Source: Streptomyces sp. (lineage in GTDB: Bacteria; Actinomycetota; Actinomycetes; Streptomycetales; Streptomycetaceae). From it: a stretch of DNA of 57,836 nucleotides. Shown piece after piece: positions 8,815-17,227 of this stretch. Where the stretch lies: the NCBI RefSeq assembly GCF_031181555.1, contig NZ_JAPSKQ010000015.1:1-57836 (forward strand), read 5' to 3'. Under the pieces are notes generated by a model. That model saw only the letters and a list, made by a program, of their open reading frames with translations. It did not search any database and was not told the DNA's origin. Each line of letters starts with the position of its first letter. The first letter of the stretch is position 1. Made by a program: the position numbers and the translations under genes.

Positions 8815-9846
8815 TCAGCGGTCGACGAGGCGGTCGAACTGCGTGGTGGTGTGACGGAGATGGGCCACGAGTTCATCGCCGACCTTCGGCTCCGGTGCGT
8901 CCGCCGGCACGAACAGGATCGACACCTGCATGTGCGGCGGCTCGGCGAACCAGCGCTGCTTGCCGCCCCAGACGAACGGGGAAAGGTTCCGGTTCACGGT
9001 GGCGAGACCGGCGCGGGCGACACCCTTGGCGCGCGGCATGACGCCGTGCAGGGCCTTGGGAGCCTCCAGACCCACCCCGTGCGACGTACCGCCCGCCACG
9101 ACCACCAGGAAGCCGTCGGAGGCGGCCTTCTGCTGCCGGTAGCCGAACCGCTCCCCCTTGGCGACGCGTGTGACGTCCAGGACCGCGCCGCGGTACTCGG
9201 TGGCCTCGTGGTCCCCCAGCCACAGCCGCGTGCCGATCCGGGCGCGGAAGCGGGTCTGCGGGAACTGCTGCTGCAGCCGGGCGAGTTCGTCGGCCTTGAG
9301 GTGGCTCACGAACATCGTGTGCAGCGGCAGGCGGGCCGCCCGCAGGCGGTCCATCCAGCCGATGACCTCCTCGACGGCGTCCGAGCCGTCGGTGCGGTCC
9401 AGCGGCAGGTGGATGGCGAAGCCCTCCAGCCGGACGTTCTCTATGGCGGCGTGCAGCTGGGGCAGGTCCTGCTCGCTGATGCCGTGCCGCTTCATCGAGG
9501 ACATCACCTCGATGACCACCCGGGCTCCGACCAGTCCGTACACGCCGTCGACCGACGACACCGAACGGATGACCCGGTCGGGCAGCGGTACGGGCTCCTC
9601 ACCGCGCCGGTACGGCGTCAGCACCAGCAGGTCACCGCCGAACCAGTCCTTGATCCGGGCGGCCTCGTACGTCGTGCCGACGGCGAGGACGTCCGAGCCC
9701 AGCCGTGTGGCCTCCTCGGCCAGCCGCTCGTGGCCGAAGCCGTAGCCGTTGCCCTTGCAGACCGGGACGAGCCCCGGGAACTGCTCCTGCACGTGCTTGT
9801 GATGCGCCCGCCAGCGCGCGGTGTCGACGTAGAGCGTGAGCGCCAT
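8815..9846 (-). CDS. alanine racemase-like PLP-dependent protein
   Basis: 343 residues, shorter than canonical alanine racemase (about 370-390). The N-terminal TIM-barrel starts at once. The PLP lysine motif PVCKGNGYGFG places the Schiff-base Lys at residue 31. A reduced C-terminal part includes HGVGLEAP and an MPRAKG segment. It could racemise alanine or another amino acid, or act as a PLP-binding partner. S. coelicolor has a separate canonical alr elsewhere. It lies 83 bases downstream of the FemX-like gene on the same strand, so the pair probably shares a transcript and a cell-wall role. Confidence 0.75.
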   Translation of the reverse strand: MALTLYVDTARWRAHHKHVQEQFPGLVPVCKGNGYGFGHERLAEEATRLGSDVLAVGTTYEAARIKDWFGGDLLVLTPYRRGEEPVPLPDRVIRSVSSVDGVYGLVGARVVIEVMSSMKRHGISEQDLPQLHAAIENVRLEGFAIHLPLDRTDGSDAVEEVIGWMDRLRAARLPLHTMFVSHLKADELARLQQQFPQTRFRARIGTRLWLGDHEATEYRGAVLDVTRVAKGERFGYRQQKAASDGFLVVVAGGTSHGVGLEAPKALHGVMPRAKGVARAGLATVNRNLSPFVWGGKQRWFAEPPHMQVSILFVPADAPEPKVGDELVAHLRHTTTQFDRLVDR

Positions 9847-9929
9847 GGCCGGACCTGGAACCTTTCTCGTGGCTGCGGTGTATCAGAGGTATGGGAGTTG
9901 TGGGAGCCGTCGGAGCGACGAAGCAGAGG

Positions 9930-11051
9930 TCAGCGGCGCGACATGTAGATGTCGAGCGCCTTGTGGAGCAGTTTGTTCAGCGGGAAGTCCCACTCGCCGA
10001 GGTACTCGGCGGCCTGGCCGCCCGTGCCGACCTTGAACTGGATCAGACCGAAGAGGTGGTCGGTCTCGTCCAGCGAGTCCGAGATGCCGCGCAGGTCGTA
10101 GACGGTGGCGCCGAGCGCGTAGGCGTCGCGCAGCATCCGCCACTGCATCGCGTTCGAGGGCCGGACCTCACGGCCGATGTTGTCGGAGGCGCCGTAGGAG
10201 TACCAGACGTGTCCGCCGACGATCAGCATCGTCGCCGCGGACAGGTTCACGCCGTTGTGCCGGGCGAAGTACAGCCGCATGCGGTTGGGGTCCTCGGTGT
10301 TGAGGGCCGTCCACATGCGCTGGAAGTACGACAGCGGGCGGGGCCGGAAGTGGTCGCGCACGGCGGTGATCTCGTACAGCCGCTGCCACTCGGGCAGGTC
10401 GTTGTAACCGCCCTGGACGACCTCGACGCCGGCCTTCTCGGCCTTCTTGATGTTGCGGCGCCACAGCTGGTTGAAGTTCTTGTGGACCTCTTCCAGGGAG
10501 CGGTTCGCCAGCGGCACCTGGTAGACGTAGCGGGGCTGGACGTCGCCGAAGCCGGCGCCGCCGTCCTCGCCCTGCTGCCAGCCCATGCGGCGCAGCTTGT
10601 CGGCGACCTCGAAGGCGCGGGGCTCGATGAAGTCGGCCTCCAGGTCGCGCAGACGCTTCACGTCCGGGTCCTGGATGCCCTTCTTGATGGTCGAGGCCTC
10701 CCAACGCCGGATGATCACCGGCGGACCCATCTTCACCGAGAACGCGCCCTGCTGCTTCAGGTGCGCGAGCATCGGCTCGATCCACTCCTGGAGATTCGGC
10801 GCGAACCAGTTGATGACCGGGCCCTCGGGCAGATAGGCGAGGTAGCGCTTGATCTTGGGCAGCTGCCGGTAGAGGACGAGTCCGGCGCCGACCAGTTCAC
10901 CGGTCCGGTCGTCGAACCAGCCGAGGTTCTCCGAGCGCCATTCCGCCTTGACGTCCGCCCAGGCCGGGACCTGCATGTGACTCGCCGACGGCAGGCTCTG
11001 GATGTACGCCAGATGCTGCTCTCGACTGATGGTCCTCAGGGTCAGGCTCAT
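9930..11051 (-). CDS. femX: FemX-type peptidoglycan bridge aminoacyltransferase (lipid II:glycine glycyltransferase family)
   Basis: 373 residues, start MSLTLRTISREQH. The fold is a pair of GNAT-like domains split by a helical arm (FemABX/MprF-like family). Family segments seen: SASHMQVPAWADVK, YLPEGPVINW, FNQLWRRNIKKAEKAGVEV and YDLRGISDSLDETDHLFGLIQFKVGTGG near the end. Streptomyces have a single glycine bridge on L,L-diaminopimelate, added from Gly-tRNA by FemX. This is the likely reaction at the inner membrane face. Followed by the alanine racemase-like gene. Confidence 0.88.
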   Translation of the reverse strand: MSLTLRTISREQHLAYIQSLPSASHMQVPAWADVKAEWRSENLGWFDDRTGELVGAGLVLYRQLPKIKRYLAYLPEGPVINWFAPNLQEWIEPMLAHLKQQGAFSVKMGPPVIIRRWEASTIKKGIQDPDVKRLRDLEADFIEPRAFEVADKLRRMGWQQGEDGGAGFGDVQPRYVYQVPLANRSLEEVHKNFNQLWRRNIKKAEKAGVEVVQGGYNDLPEWQRLYEITAVRDHFRPRPLSYFQRMWTALNTEDPNRMRLYFARHNGVNLSAATMLIVGGHVWYSYGASDNIGREVRPSNAMQWRMLRDAYALGATVYDLRGISDSLDETDHLFGLIQFKVGTGGQAAEYLGEWDFPLNKLLHKALDIYMSRR

Positions 11052-11157
11052 TCGGGGCGCTCCTCGGGCTGGTGTGTCCCCATGGGTTCAGGGGCTCCGG
11101 CTCTCGCGCGAAGCCTACTGCGCCCGGGAAGCGCCCCGGTTGGGCGCACGGGACCTT

Positions 11158-11184
11158 CGCCCCGGCCTGTCGCCGGCCGGGGCG
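11158..11184 (-). terminator. terminator hairpin after the small membrane protein gene
   Basis: 10-bp perfect stem CGCCCCGGCC / GGCCGGGGCG with a 7-base loop, 34 bases downstream of the stop at 11218. Confidence 0.7.
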
Positions 11185-11217
11185 TTCGACGGTGTTCGGA
11201 AGGGGTGGTGCCTGACG

Positions 11218-11532
11218 TCAGTCGACGAGCCCGCCGAAGAGGCCACCGTGTGCCATGCCCAGGAAGAACCCGATCGCCGCGGCACCGAGGCCCAGGATGA
11301 GGCCGAAGCGCTCACGCGTCGTCACCGAGATCCACTGACCGTACGCGCCGATGAGGATTCCCACCAGGCCGGTCCAGGAGCTGAGCAGGTGCAGATGGTG
11401 GAACATCGCCGAGATGAAGGACGTGATCCCCAGCACCAGGGTCGCCGCGAGCAGGGCGTCCTGGAGCGGATGGGGCTTGCCGTCCGTGGCGAAAAGGCCT
11501 CCGGCGGTGTTGGGTCGCATTACCTGTGCCAT
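11218..11532 (-). CDS. small conserved membrane protein
   Basis: 104 residues from ATG at 11532, preceded by AGGAGGT at ideal spacing. Three hydrophobic segments are visible (LLAATLVLGITSFISAM, WTGLVGILIGAYGQWI, GLILGLGAAAIGFFLGM), and the protein ends in GGLVD. It corresponds by position to S. coelicolor SCO3905. No catalytic motif and no known role. The stretch between it and rpsF (11533-11850) holds the rpsF promoter and leader. Confidence 0.8.
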   Translation of the reverse strand: MAQVMRPNTAGGLFATDGKPHPLQDALLAATLVLGITSFISAMFHHLHLLSSWTGLVGILIGAYGQWISVTTRERFGLILGLGAAAIGFFLGMAHGGLFGGLVD

Positions 11533-11745
11533 GGGGGCACCTCCTGCGAAAGGCGGCGCATCGTAGCGCCATACACACCCGATGTGTACAGATTGACGGG
11601 GACCCCGGCCGGATTTCAACCGGAAGCAGCTGTGCGGGTACTCTGTACCGTCCGCACCGGTGTCCGTCCGGACAGAACCAGGCGAGGGTCAGGCAGGACC
11701 ACGGTCCGTCCCGGCCGGCCTGGGAGACCGCCGCCCGACCTCGAT

Positions 11746-11822
11746 TGTCAGTGGCGGCTGTTTTACTGACAGACATCGTTGCGCAACGCATCACGACCCT
11801 CCTGCCACGGAACGACCGTGGC
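11746..11822 (+). promoter_or_regulatory. rpsF 5' leader with inverted repeats; candidate S6:S18 autoregulatory element
   Basis: Three structures follow one another: TGTCAGT...ACTGACA (11746-11771), the palindrome CGTTGCGCAACG (11777-11788), and the hairpin GCCACGG-AACGA-CCGTGGC (11804-11822), which is followed by CGCTGAG and the strong site AAAGGAGGT. In many bacteria an mRNA motif before rpsF binds the S6:S18 complex. The last hairpin with a CCG next to it is the best candidate, but the match to the motif was not established. Confidence 0.35.
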
Positions 11823-11850
11823 CGCTGAGTCCAAAGGAGGTGGGTTCCAC

Positions 11851-12141
11851 ATGCGTCACTACGAGGTGATGGTCATCCTCGACCCCGATCTCGAGGAGCG
11901 CGCTGTCTCCCCGCTGATCGAGAACTTCCTCTCTGTCGTCCGTGACGGCGGCGGAAAGGTCGAGAAGGTCGACACCTGGGGCCGTCGTCGTCTCTCGTAC
12001 GAGATCAAGAAGAAGCCCGAGGGCATCTACTCGGTCATCGACCTGCAGGCCGAGCCTGCGGTCGTCAAGGAGCTCGACCGCCAGATGAACCTGAACGAGT
12101 CGGTCCTCCGGACCAAGGTCCTCCGTCCCGAGACCCACTGA
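11851..12141 (+). CDS. rpsF: 30S ribosomal protein S6
   Basis: 96 residues, start [16 protein letters not shown] with AAAGGAGGT upstream. The family signature is seen in [21 protein letters not shown]6 binds S18 on the platform of the 30S subunit. First gene of the rpsF-ssb-rpsR-rplI operon. Confidence 0.98.
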   Translation: MRHYEVMVILDPDLEERAVSPLIENFLSVVRDGGGKVEKVDTWGRRRLSYEIKKKPEGIYSVIDLQAEPAVVKELDRQMNLNESVLRTKVLRPETH

Positions 12142-12218
12142 GCCTTCCGCTCAGCCGATCTCGGGTTCCGAGTAGCAGCACAAAGCAGCCAGCAGCAAAC
12201 CCGCCGAGAGGTTCCCCC

Positions 12219-12794
12219 ATGGCAGGCGAGACCGTCATCACGGTCGTCGGCAACCTTGTCGATGACCCCGAGCTGCGCTTCACCCCGTCCGGTGCGGCCG
12301 TCGCGAAGTTCCGTGTCGCGTCGACTCCCCGCACCTTCGACCGTCAGACGAACGAGTGGAAGGACGGCGAGAGCCTGTTCCTGACCTGCTCGGTCTGGCG
12401 CCAGGCGGCCGAGAACGTCGCCGAGTCGCTCCAGCGAGGCATGCGCGTCATCGTGCAGGGCCGGCTGAAGCAGCGGTCCTACGAGGACCGTGAGGGCGTC
12501 AAGCGCACGGTCTACGAGCTGGACGTCGAGGAGGTCGGCGCCAGCCTGCGCAACGCCACGGCCAAGGTCACCAAGACCACCGGCCGCGGTGGCCAGGGTG
12601 GATACGGCGGCGGTGGCGGCCAGCAGGGCGGCGGCTGGGGCGGCGGCCCCGGCGGCGGCCAGCAGGGCGGCGGCGCTCCCGCCGACGACCCCTGGGCGAC
12701 CGGCGCTCCCGCCGGTGGCCAGCAGGGCGGTGGCGGCGGCTGGGGCGGCGGCTCCGGCGGCGGTGGCGGCTACTCGGACGAGCCCCCCTTCTAG
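12219..12794 (+). CDS. ssb: single-stranded DNA-binding protein
   Basis: 191 residues. The OB-fold occupies about 1-110 ([47 protein letters not shown]). A Gly/Gln-rich linker follows with repeated GGQQGGG units, then an acidic tip DEPPF that docks replication and repair partners. It coats single-stranded DNA during replication. Placement between rpsF and rpsR is the standard bacterial arrangement. A paralogue (ssbB) exists elsewhere in Streptomyces; this is the essential ssbA type. Confidence 0.98.
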   Translation: MAGETVITVVGNLVDDPELRFTPSGAAVAKFRVASTPRTFDRQTNEWKDGESLFLTCSVWRQAAENVAESLQRGMRVIVQGRLKQRSYEDREGVKRTVYELDVEEVGASLRNATAKVTKTTGRGGQGGYGGGGGQQGGGWGGGPGGGQQGGGAPADDPWATGAPAGGQQGGGGGWGGGSGGGGGYSDEPPF

Positions 12795-12836
12795 GCGGGC
12801 CGTACCCACACTTCTTGATCACACAGGAGAAACATC

Positions 12837-13073
12837 ATGGCGAAGCCGCCTGTGCGCAAGCCGAAGAAGAAGGTCTGCGCATTCTGCAAGGACAAGGTCA
12901 CGTACGTGGACTACAAGGACACGAACATGCTGCGGAAGTTCATTTCCGACCGCGGCAAGATCCGTGCCCGCCGCGTGACCGGCAACTGCACGCAGCACCA
13001 GCGTGACGTCGCCACGGCCGTCAAGAACAGCCGTGAGATGGCGCTGCTGCCCTACACGTCCACCGCGCGATAA
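12837..13073 (+). CDS. rpsR: 30S ribosomal protein S18 (zinc-binding, C+ form)
   Basis: 78 residues, start [12 protein letters not shown]. Cysteines in VCAFCKDK and GNCTQHQ mark the zinc-ribbon C+ version. Streptomyces usually carry a second, Cys-free S18 under Zur control elsewhere; this copy is the zinc-replete one. Forty-two bases separate it from ssb, with AGGAG before the start. Confidence 0.97.
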   Translation: MAKPPVRKPKKKVCAFCKDKVTYVDYKDTNMLRKFISDRGKIRARRVTGNCTQHQRDVATAVKNSREMALLPYTSTAR

Positions 13074-13091
13074 GGGAAGGGTGACCGACTC

Positions 13092-13538
13092 ATGAAGATC
13101 ATCCTCACCCACGAGGTCTCCGGCCTCGGCGCCGCGGGCGACGTCGTCGACGTCAAGGACGGCTACGCTCGCAACTACCTGATCCCGCGGAAGTTCGCGA
13201 TCCGCTGGACCAAGGGCGGCGAGAAGGACGTCGAGCAGATCCGTCGCGCTCGCAAGATCCACGAGATCCAGACCATCGAGCAGGCCAACCAGGTGAAGGC
13301 CCAGCTCGAGGGCGTCAAGGTCCGCCTGGCCGTCCGCTCCGGCGACGCCGGTCGTCTCTTCGGTTCCGTCACCCCGGCCGACATCGCCTCCGCGATCAAG
13401 GACGCCGGTGGCCCCGAGGTCGACAAGCGCCGCATCGAGCTGGGCGCGCCGATCAAGACGCTGGGCGCTCACGAGACGTCCGTGCGTCTGCACCCCGAGG
13501 TTGCCGCCAAGGTCAACATCGAGGTCGTCGCGGCCTGA
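13092..13538 (+). CDS. rplI: 50S ribosomal protein L9
   Basis: 148 residues. N-domain [32 protein letters not shown], then the long connecting helix rich in K, Q and E, then the C-domain ([17 protein letters not shown]). L9 binds 23S rRNA near the L1 stalk. Last gene of the operon; a strong hairpin follows within 30 bases. Confidence 0.98.
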   Translation: MKIILTHEVSGLGAAGDVVDVKDGYARNYLIPRKFAIRWTKGGEKDVEQIRRARKIHEIQTIEQANQVKAQLEGVKVRLAVRSGDAGRLFGSVTPADIASAIKDAGGPEVDKRRIELGAPIKTLGAHETSVRLHPEVAAKVNIEVVAA

Positions 13539-13564
13539 GTGTCGCGCTCGCCCAGGCAGTGAAC

Positions 13565-13598
13565 ACGGGGGCCGCACCTTTCGGGGTGCGGCCCCCGT
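13565..13598 (+). terminator. terminator of the rpsF-ssb-rpsR-rplI operon
   Basis: 14-bp perfect stem ACGGGGGCCGCACC / GGTGCGGCCCCCGT with a 6-base loop, 26 bases after the rplI stop. Confidence 0.88.
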
Positions 13599-13667
13599 TG
13601 TCGTGCCCGGCCATGAAGGGGGGACGGGCCGGCCGACGAGCGGCGCATGCCGTGGGTGAAACACGGT

Positions 13668-13681
13668 GTTTCACGGGAAAC
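13668..13681. other. parS-like site (one mismatch)
   Basis: GTTTCACGGGAAAC differs from the consensus at one base (T to G). It lies 2 bases from the stop of the MATE gene. A reverse-facing half, GTGAAACAC, sits just to its left (13656-13664) and forms GTGAAACAC-G-GTGTTTCAC with it. Confidence 0.6.
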
Positions 13682-13683
13682 GG

Positions 13684-15021
13684 TCAGCGCGTCGCGCCCG
13701 TGACGAGCCAGTGGCCCGAGCGGCTGCGAAGCCACAGGGTCAGCATCCGCACGGACATCATGAGCGTCATGGTGGCCCACAGCGCGGTGAGCCCGCCCCC
13801 GAGTGTGGGGACCAGCAGGGCGGCCGGCGTGAAGACCGCCAGGGTCAGCAGCATCGCCTTTGCCAGATACGGTCCGTCGCCCGCGCCCATCAGGACTCCG
13901 TCCAGGACGAAGACGATGCCGCAGATCGGCTGGGACAGCGCCACGAGCACCAGAGCGGGCAAGGCCGCGTCCTTGACGGCGGAGTCGCTGGTGAACAGGG
14001 GCAGGAAGGCCGGCCGGGCGAGCACCACCAGCACGCCGAGCACGACCCCGACCGCGATGCCCCACTCCACCATGCGTCGGCATGCCTCACGGGCGCCCTG
14101 GGTGTCGCCGGCTCCCAGACAACGACCGATGATGGCCTGACCGGCGATGGCGATGGCATCCAGCGCGAAGGCGAGAAGGCTCCACAAGGAGAGGATGATC
14201 TGGTGGGCCGCGATGTCGGAGTCACCGAGGCGGGCGGCGACGGCTGTCGCGATCATCAGGATGGCCCTGAGTGAGAGGGTGCGCACCAGCAGAGGAACGC
14301 CGGCCTGGGCCGATGCCCTGATTCCGGCGGAGTCCGGGCGCAGGGAGGCACCGTGCTTGCGCGCCCCGCGCAGCACCACGGCCAGGTAGACCGCGGCCAT
14401 GCCGCACTGGGCGATGACGGTGCCCCAGGCCGAGCCCGCGATGCCGAGGCCGGCGCCGTAGACCAGCCCCACGTTGAGCACGGCGTTCGTGAGGAAACCG
14501 GCGATGGCGACGTAGAGCGGCGTCCGGGTGTCCTGCAGTCCGCGCAGGACACCGGTCGCGGCGAGGACGACGAGCATGGCCGGTATGCCGAGCGCGGAGA
14601 TGCGCAGATACGTGGTCGCGTAGGGCGCCGCTGTGTCCGAGGCGCCGAAGAGGTCGACAAGGCCAGGTGCCGTGGGCAGGACGACGGCGATGACGGCGGC
14701 ACCGAGCAGCAGGGCCAGCCAGATCCCGTCCATGCCCTGGCGGATGGCTGCCTGGAGGTCGCCCGCCCCGACGCGTCGGGCGACGGCGGCAGTCGTGGCG
14801 TAGGCCAGGAAGACGAACACGCTGACGGCGGTCGTCAGCAGGGCCGAGGCGACGCCGAGACCGGCGAGCTGTGCCGTGCCGAGATGGCCGACGATGGCGC
14901 TGTCGGCCATGACGAAGAGCGGCTCGGCGACGAGGGCGCCGAAGGCCGGTACGGCCAGCATGACGATCTCTCTGTCGTGCTGCCGTCGACCGGCTCGGGG
15001 ACGCGCGGGGGCCTGTGTCAT
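13684..15021 (-). CDS. MATE family efflux transporter (DinF-like)
   Basis: 445 residues from ATG at 15021; a TTG nine bases upstream is less likely. Twelve membrane helices in two similar halves. Conserved features: EIVMLAVPAFGALVAEPLFVMADSAIVGHLG in helix 1-2, and ALDAIAIAGQAIIGRCLGAGD in the second half. It exports cationic compounds with Na+ or H+ in DinF-type members; the real substrate is unknown. Convergent with rplI and divergent from dnaB, with the DnaA-box cluster between. Confidence 0.9.
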   Translation of the reverse strand: MTQAPARPRAGRRQHDREIVMLAVPAFGALVAEPLFVMADSAIVGHLGTAQLAGLGVASALLTTAVSVFVFLAYATTAAVARRVGAGDLQAAIRQGMDGIWLALLLGAAVIAVVLPTAPGLVDLFGASDTAAPYATTYLRISALGIPAMLVVLAATGVLRGLQDTRTPLYVAIAGFLTNAVLNVGLVYGAGLGIAGSAWGTVIAQCGMAAVYLAVVLRGARKHGASLRPDSAGIRASAQAGVPLLVRTLSLRAILMIATAVAARLGDSDIAAHQIILSLWSLLAFALDAIAIAGQAIIGRCLGAGDTQGAREACRRMVEWGIAVGVVLGVLVVLARPAFLPLFTSDSAVKDAALPALVLVALSQPICGIVFVLDGVLMGAGDGPYLAKAMLLTLAVFTPAALLVPTLGGGLTALWATMTLMMSVRMLTLWLRSRSGHWLVTGATR

Positions 15022-15035
15022 GTGCACCAATCTAA

Positions 15036-15298
15036 TCGTCCACAGGTAAGAGATACAAAGCCTCTGGGACCCTTACTTAGAAGCTCGGGGTGTGGACTTG
15101 TGCACACCGCTCGAAGTGATCTTGATCCGACTGGGGAAGTTTTTCTTCTGCACAGGCGGTGGACGGTAAAAGTGCAGGTCAGATCCGTGCTGCTGGATGT
15201 CCTGCGGGCTTGTTCACAGGGCTGTCCACCGGGTCGTGCACAGGTTTCGCGGAGTTCTCCACAGCATTGGGGCGGTCGTCCACATGGCCTGTGGATAA
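15036..15298. promoter_or_regulatory. DnaA-box cluster upstream of dnaB
   Basis: Four 9-mers fit the Streptomyces consensus (T/C)(T/C)(G/A/C)TCCACA: TCGTCCACA (15036-15044, +), TTCTCCACA (15255-15263, +), TCGTCCACA (15276-15284, +) and TTATCCACA (15290-15298, -). At least four more are one base off: TTGTGCACA (15098), TTGTTCACA (15210), CTGTCCACC (15222) and TCGTGCACA (15234). The cluster fills most of the 459-base gap between the MATE gene and dnaB. It is relatively AT-rich in its left part. The dnaB promoter must also lie here. Confidence 0.75.
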
Positions 15299-15480
15299 CC
15301 AGATTGGCTGACGCTGTCGACGGGCCTACGGTGGTCCGGCGCTCGCTCCGTCCGCAGGTTTCACAAACGCCACAAAACTGGCGCTCGGCAACCGGAGCTG
15401 GGCCTCTTATCTGTCAGTGCCGTGCCGTAGAACAGAGAGGCACGGCGAGGTCCGCTCGGCGGACGGGAGGAGGTGGCTCG

Positions 15481-16959
15481 GTGAGCATTTCCGAGCCCTT
15501 GGACGATCCGTGGGCCGACAGCGGTCCCAGTGATCGTCTGCCCGCCTCCCGCCGCCGCGACGACGGTGGCCGTGGCCGCGACGAGCAGCACGACCGCGGT
15601 CGGGACAACGGCGTGTGGGACGGCGGAGGCTCCGCGTTCGAACGGGTGCCGCCGCAGGACATCGAGGCCGAGCAGTCCGTCCTGGGCGGCATGCTGCTGT
15701 CCAAGGACGCCATCGCCGACGTCGTCGAGATCCTCAAGGGCCACGACTTCTACAAGCCGGCCCACGAGACCATCTACACGGCCATCCTCGACGTCTACGC
15801 CAAGGGCGAGCCGGCCGACCCCATCACGATCGCCTCGGAGCTGACCAAGCGCGGCGAGATCAACAAGGTCGGCGGGGCCTCCTATCTGCACACCCTCGTC
15901 CAGACGGTGCCCACGGCGGCCAACGCGGCGTACTACGCGGAGATCGTGCACGAGCGCGCCGTGCTGCGCCGCCTGGTCGAGGCCGGTACGCGCATCACGC
16001 AGATGGGATACGCGGCCGACGACGACGTCGACGAGATCGTCAATCGGGCCCAGGCCGAGATCTACGCGGTCACCGAGCAGCGCACCAGTGAGGACTACCT
16101 GCCGCTCGGCGACATCATGGAGGGCGCGCTCGACGAGATCGAGGCGATCGGATCGCGCAGCGGTGAGATGACCGGTGTGCCGACCGGGTTCACCGACTTC
16201 GACTCGCTGACCAACGGCCTGCACCCGGGACAGATGATCGTCATCGCCGCGCGTCCCGCGATGGGCAAGTCGACGCTCGCGCTGGACTTCGCGCGGGCCG
16301 CGTCGATCAAGCACAACCTGCCGAGCGTCATCTTCTCGCTCGAGATGGGGCGCAACGAGATCGCGATGCGCCTGCTGTCCGCCGAGGCCAGGGTCGCCCT
16401 GCACCACATGCGGTCCGGCACGATGACCGACGAGGACTGGACGCGTCTGGCCCGCCGGATGCCGGACGTCTCCGCGGCGCCGCTCTACATCGACGACTCC
16501 CCGAACCTGTCGATGATGGAGATCCGTGCCAAGTGCCGCCGTCTGAAGCAGCGCAACGACCTGAAGCTGGTCGTCATCGACTACCTCCAGCTGATGCAGT
16601 CCGGCGGCTCCAAGCGCGCCGAGAGCCGTCAGCAGGAGGTCTCGGACATGTCCCGTAACCTCAAGCTGCTCGCCAAGGAGCTGGAGATCCCGGTCATCGC
16701 GCTCTCCCAGCTCAACCGTGGCCCCGAGCAGCGCACCGACAAGAAGCCGATGGTCTCCGACCTGCGTGAGTCGGGTTCCATCGAGCAGGACGCCGACATG
16801 GTCATCCTGCTGCACCGCGAGGACGCCTACGAGAAGGAGTCCCCGCGCGCGGGTGAGGCCGACCTCATCGTGGCCAAGCACCGAAACGGTCCGACCGCGA
16901 CGATCACGGTCGCCTTCCAGGGCCACTACTCGCGCTTCGTGGACATGGCGCAGACCTGA
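15481..16959 (+). CDS. dnaB: replicative DNA helicase
   Basis: 492 residues from GTG at 15481, preceded by GGGAGGAGGT. An actinobacterial disordered head (1-50) is followed by the DnaB N-domain (RVPPQDIEAEQSVLGGMLLSKDAI), a linker helix and the RecA-like motor. Walker A ARPAMGKST has its Lys at 263; Walker B is VVIDYLQLM near 365; the arginine-finger region SDLRESGSIEQDADM follows. No intein interrupts the protein, unlike some actinobacterial DnaBs. The hexamer unwinds DNA at the fork. Its leader carries a DnaA-box cluster. Confidence 0.98.
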   Translation: MSISEPLDDPWADSGPSDRLPASRRRDDGGRGRDEQHDRGRDNGVWDGGGSAFERVPPQDIEAEQSVLGGMLLSKDAIADVVEILKGHDFYKPAHETIYTAILDVYAKGEPADPITIASELTKRGEINKVGGASYLHTLVQTVPTAANAAYYAEIVHERAVLRRLVEAGTRITQMGYAADDDVDEIVNRAQAEIYAVTEQRTSEDYLPLGDIMEGALDEIEAIGSRSGEMTGVPTGFTDFDSLTNGLHPGQMIVIAARPAMGKSTLALDFARAASIKHNLPSVIFSLEMGRNEIAMRLLSAEARVALHHMRSGTMTDEDWTRLARRMPDVSAAPLYIDDSPNLSMMEIRAKCRRLKQRNDLKLVVIDYLQLMQSGGSKRAESRQQEVSDMSRNLKLLAKELEIPVIALSQLNRGPEQRTDKKPMVSDLRESGSIEQDADMVILLHREDAYEKESPRAGEADLIVAKHRNGPTATITVAFQGHYSRFVDMAQT

Positions 16960-16975
16960 CCGGTGCCCCTGCAGG

Positions 16976-17045
16976 GTCTCAGATTTCGTGGCCAAATCTC
17001 ACGAGCGATGGCCAGGCGACGGCATATCTGGCACGAATCTGAGAC
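16976..17045. repeat. inverted repeat pair downstream of dnaB
   Basis: GTCTCAGATTTCGTG (16976-16990) and CACGAATCTGAGAC (17032-17045) are inverted copies with one extra base. A third copy, CCACGGATTTGAGAC, lies at 17965-17979 in the same orientation as the second. The pair may form a large hairpin after dnaB, or be an end of a decayed element. Confidence 0.6.
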
Positions 17046-17118
17046 TGGCAGGTCAAACCGCCTACTCGTAGGGGCGATTGGGCTCTGATGCTGGTGCCCT
17101 GGTAGAAGCCCGATGGCA

Positions 17119-17132
17119 CCGTGGGCCCACGG
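17119..17132. repeat. short perfect palindrome
   Basis: CCGTGGGCCCACGG, flanked by CGATG...CATCG, so a longer imperfect hairpin (17111-17139) is possible. It lies downstream of both dnaB (+) and the reductase gene (-) and may terminate either. Confidence 0.4.
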
Positions 17133-17227
17133 GGCATCGCTCGTGGGCTTGGGGATGTGCGGTGGGGGAGATCACCGCGACGGTGAGAGGAAACCCCCAT
17201 CCAAGCCGTGAGACAGCGGGAAGCTGC

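Noticed and set aside
15481..16959. Intein in DnaB
   Set aside because: Motor motifs are contiguous at normal spacing and the length is that of intein-free DnaB.
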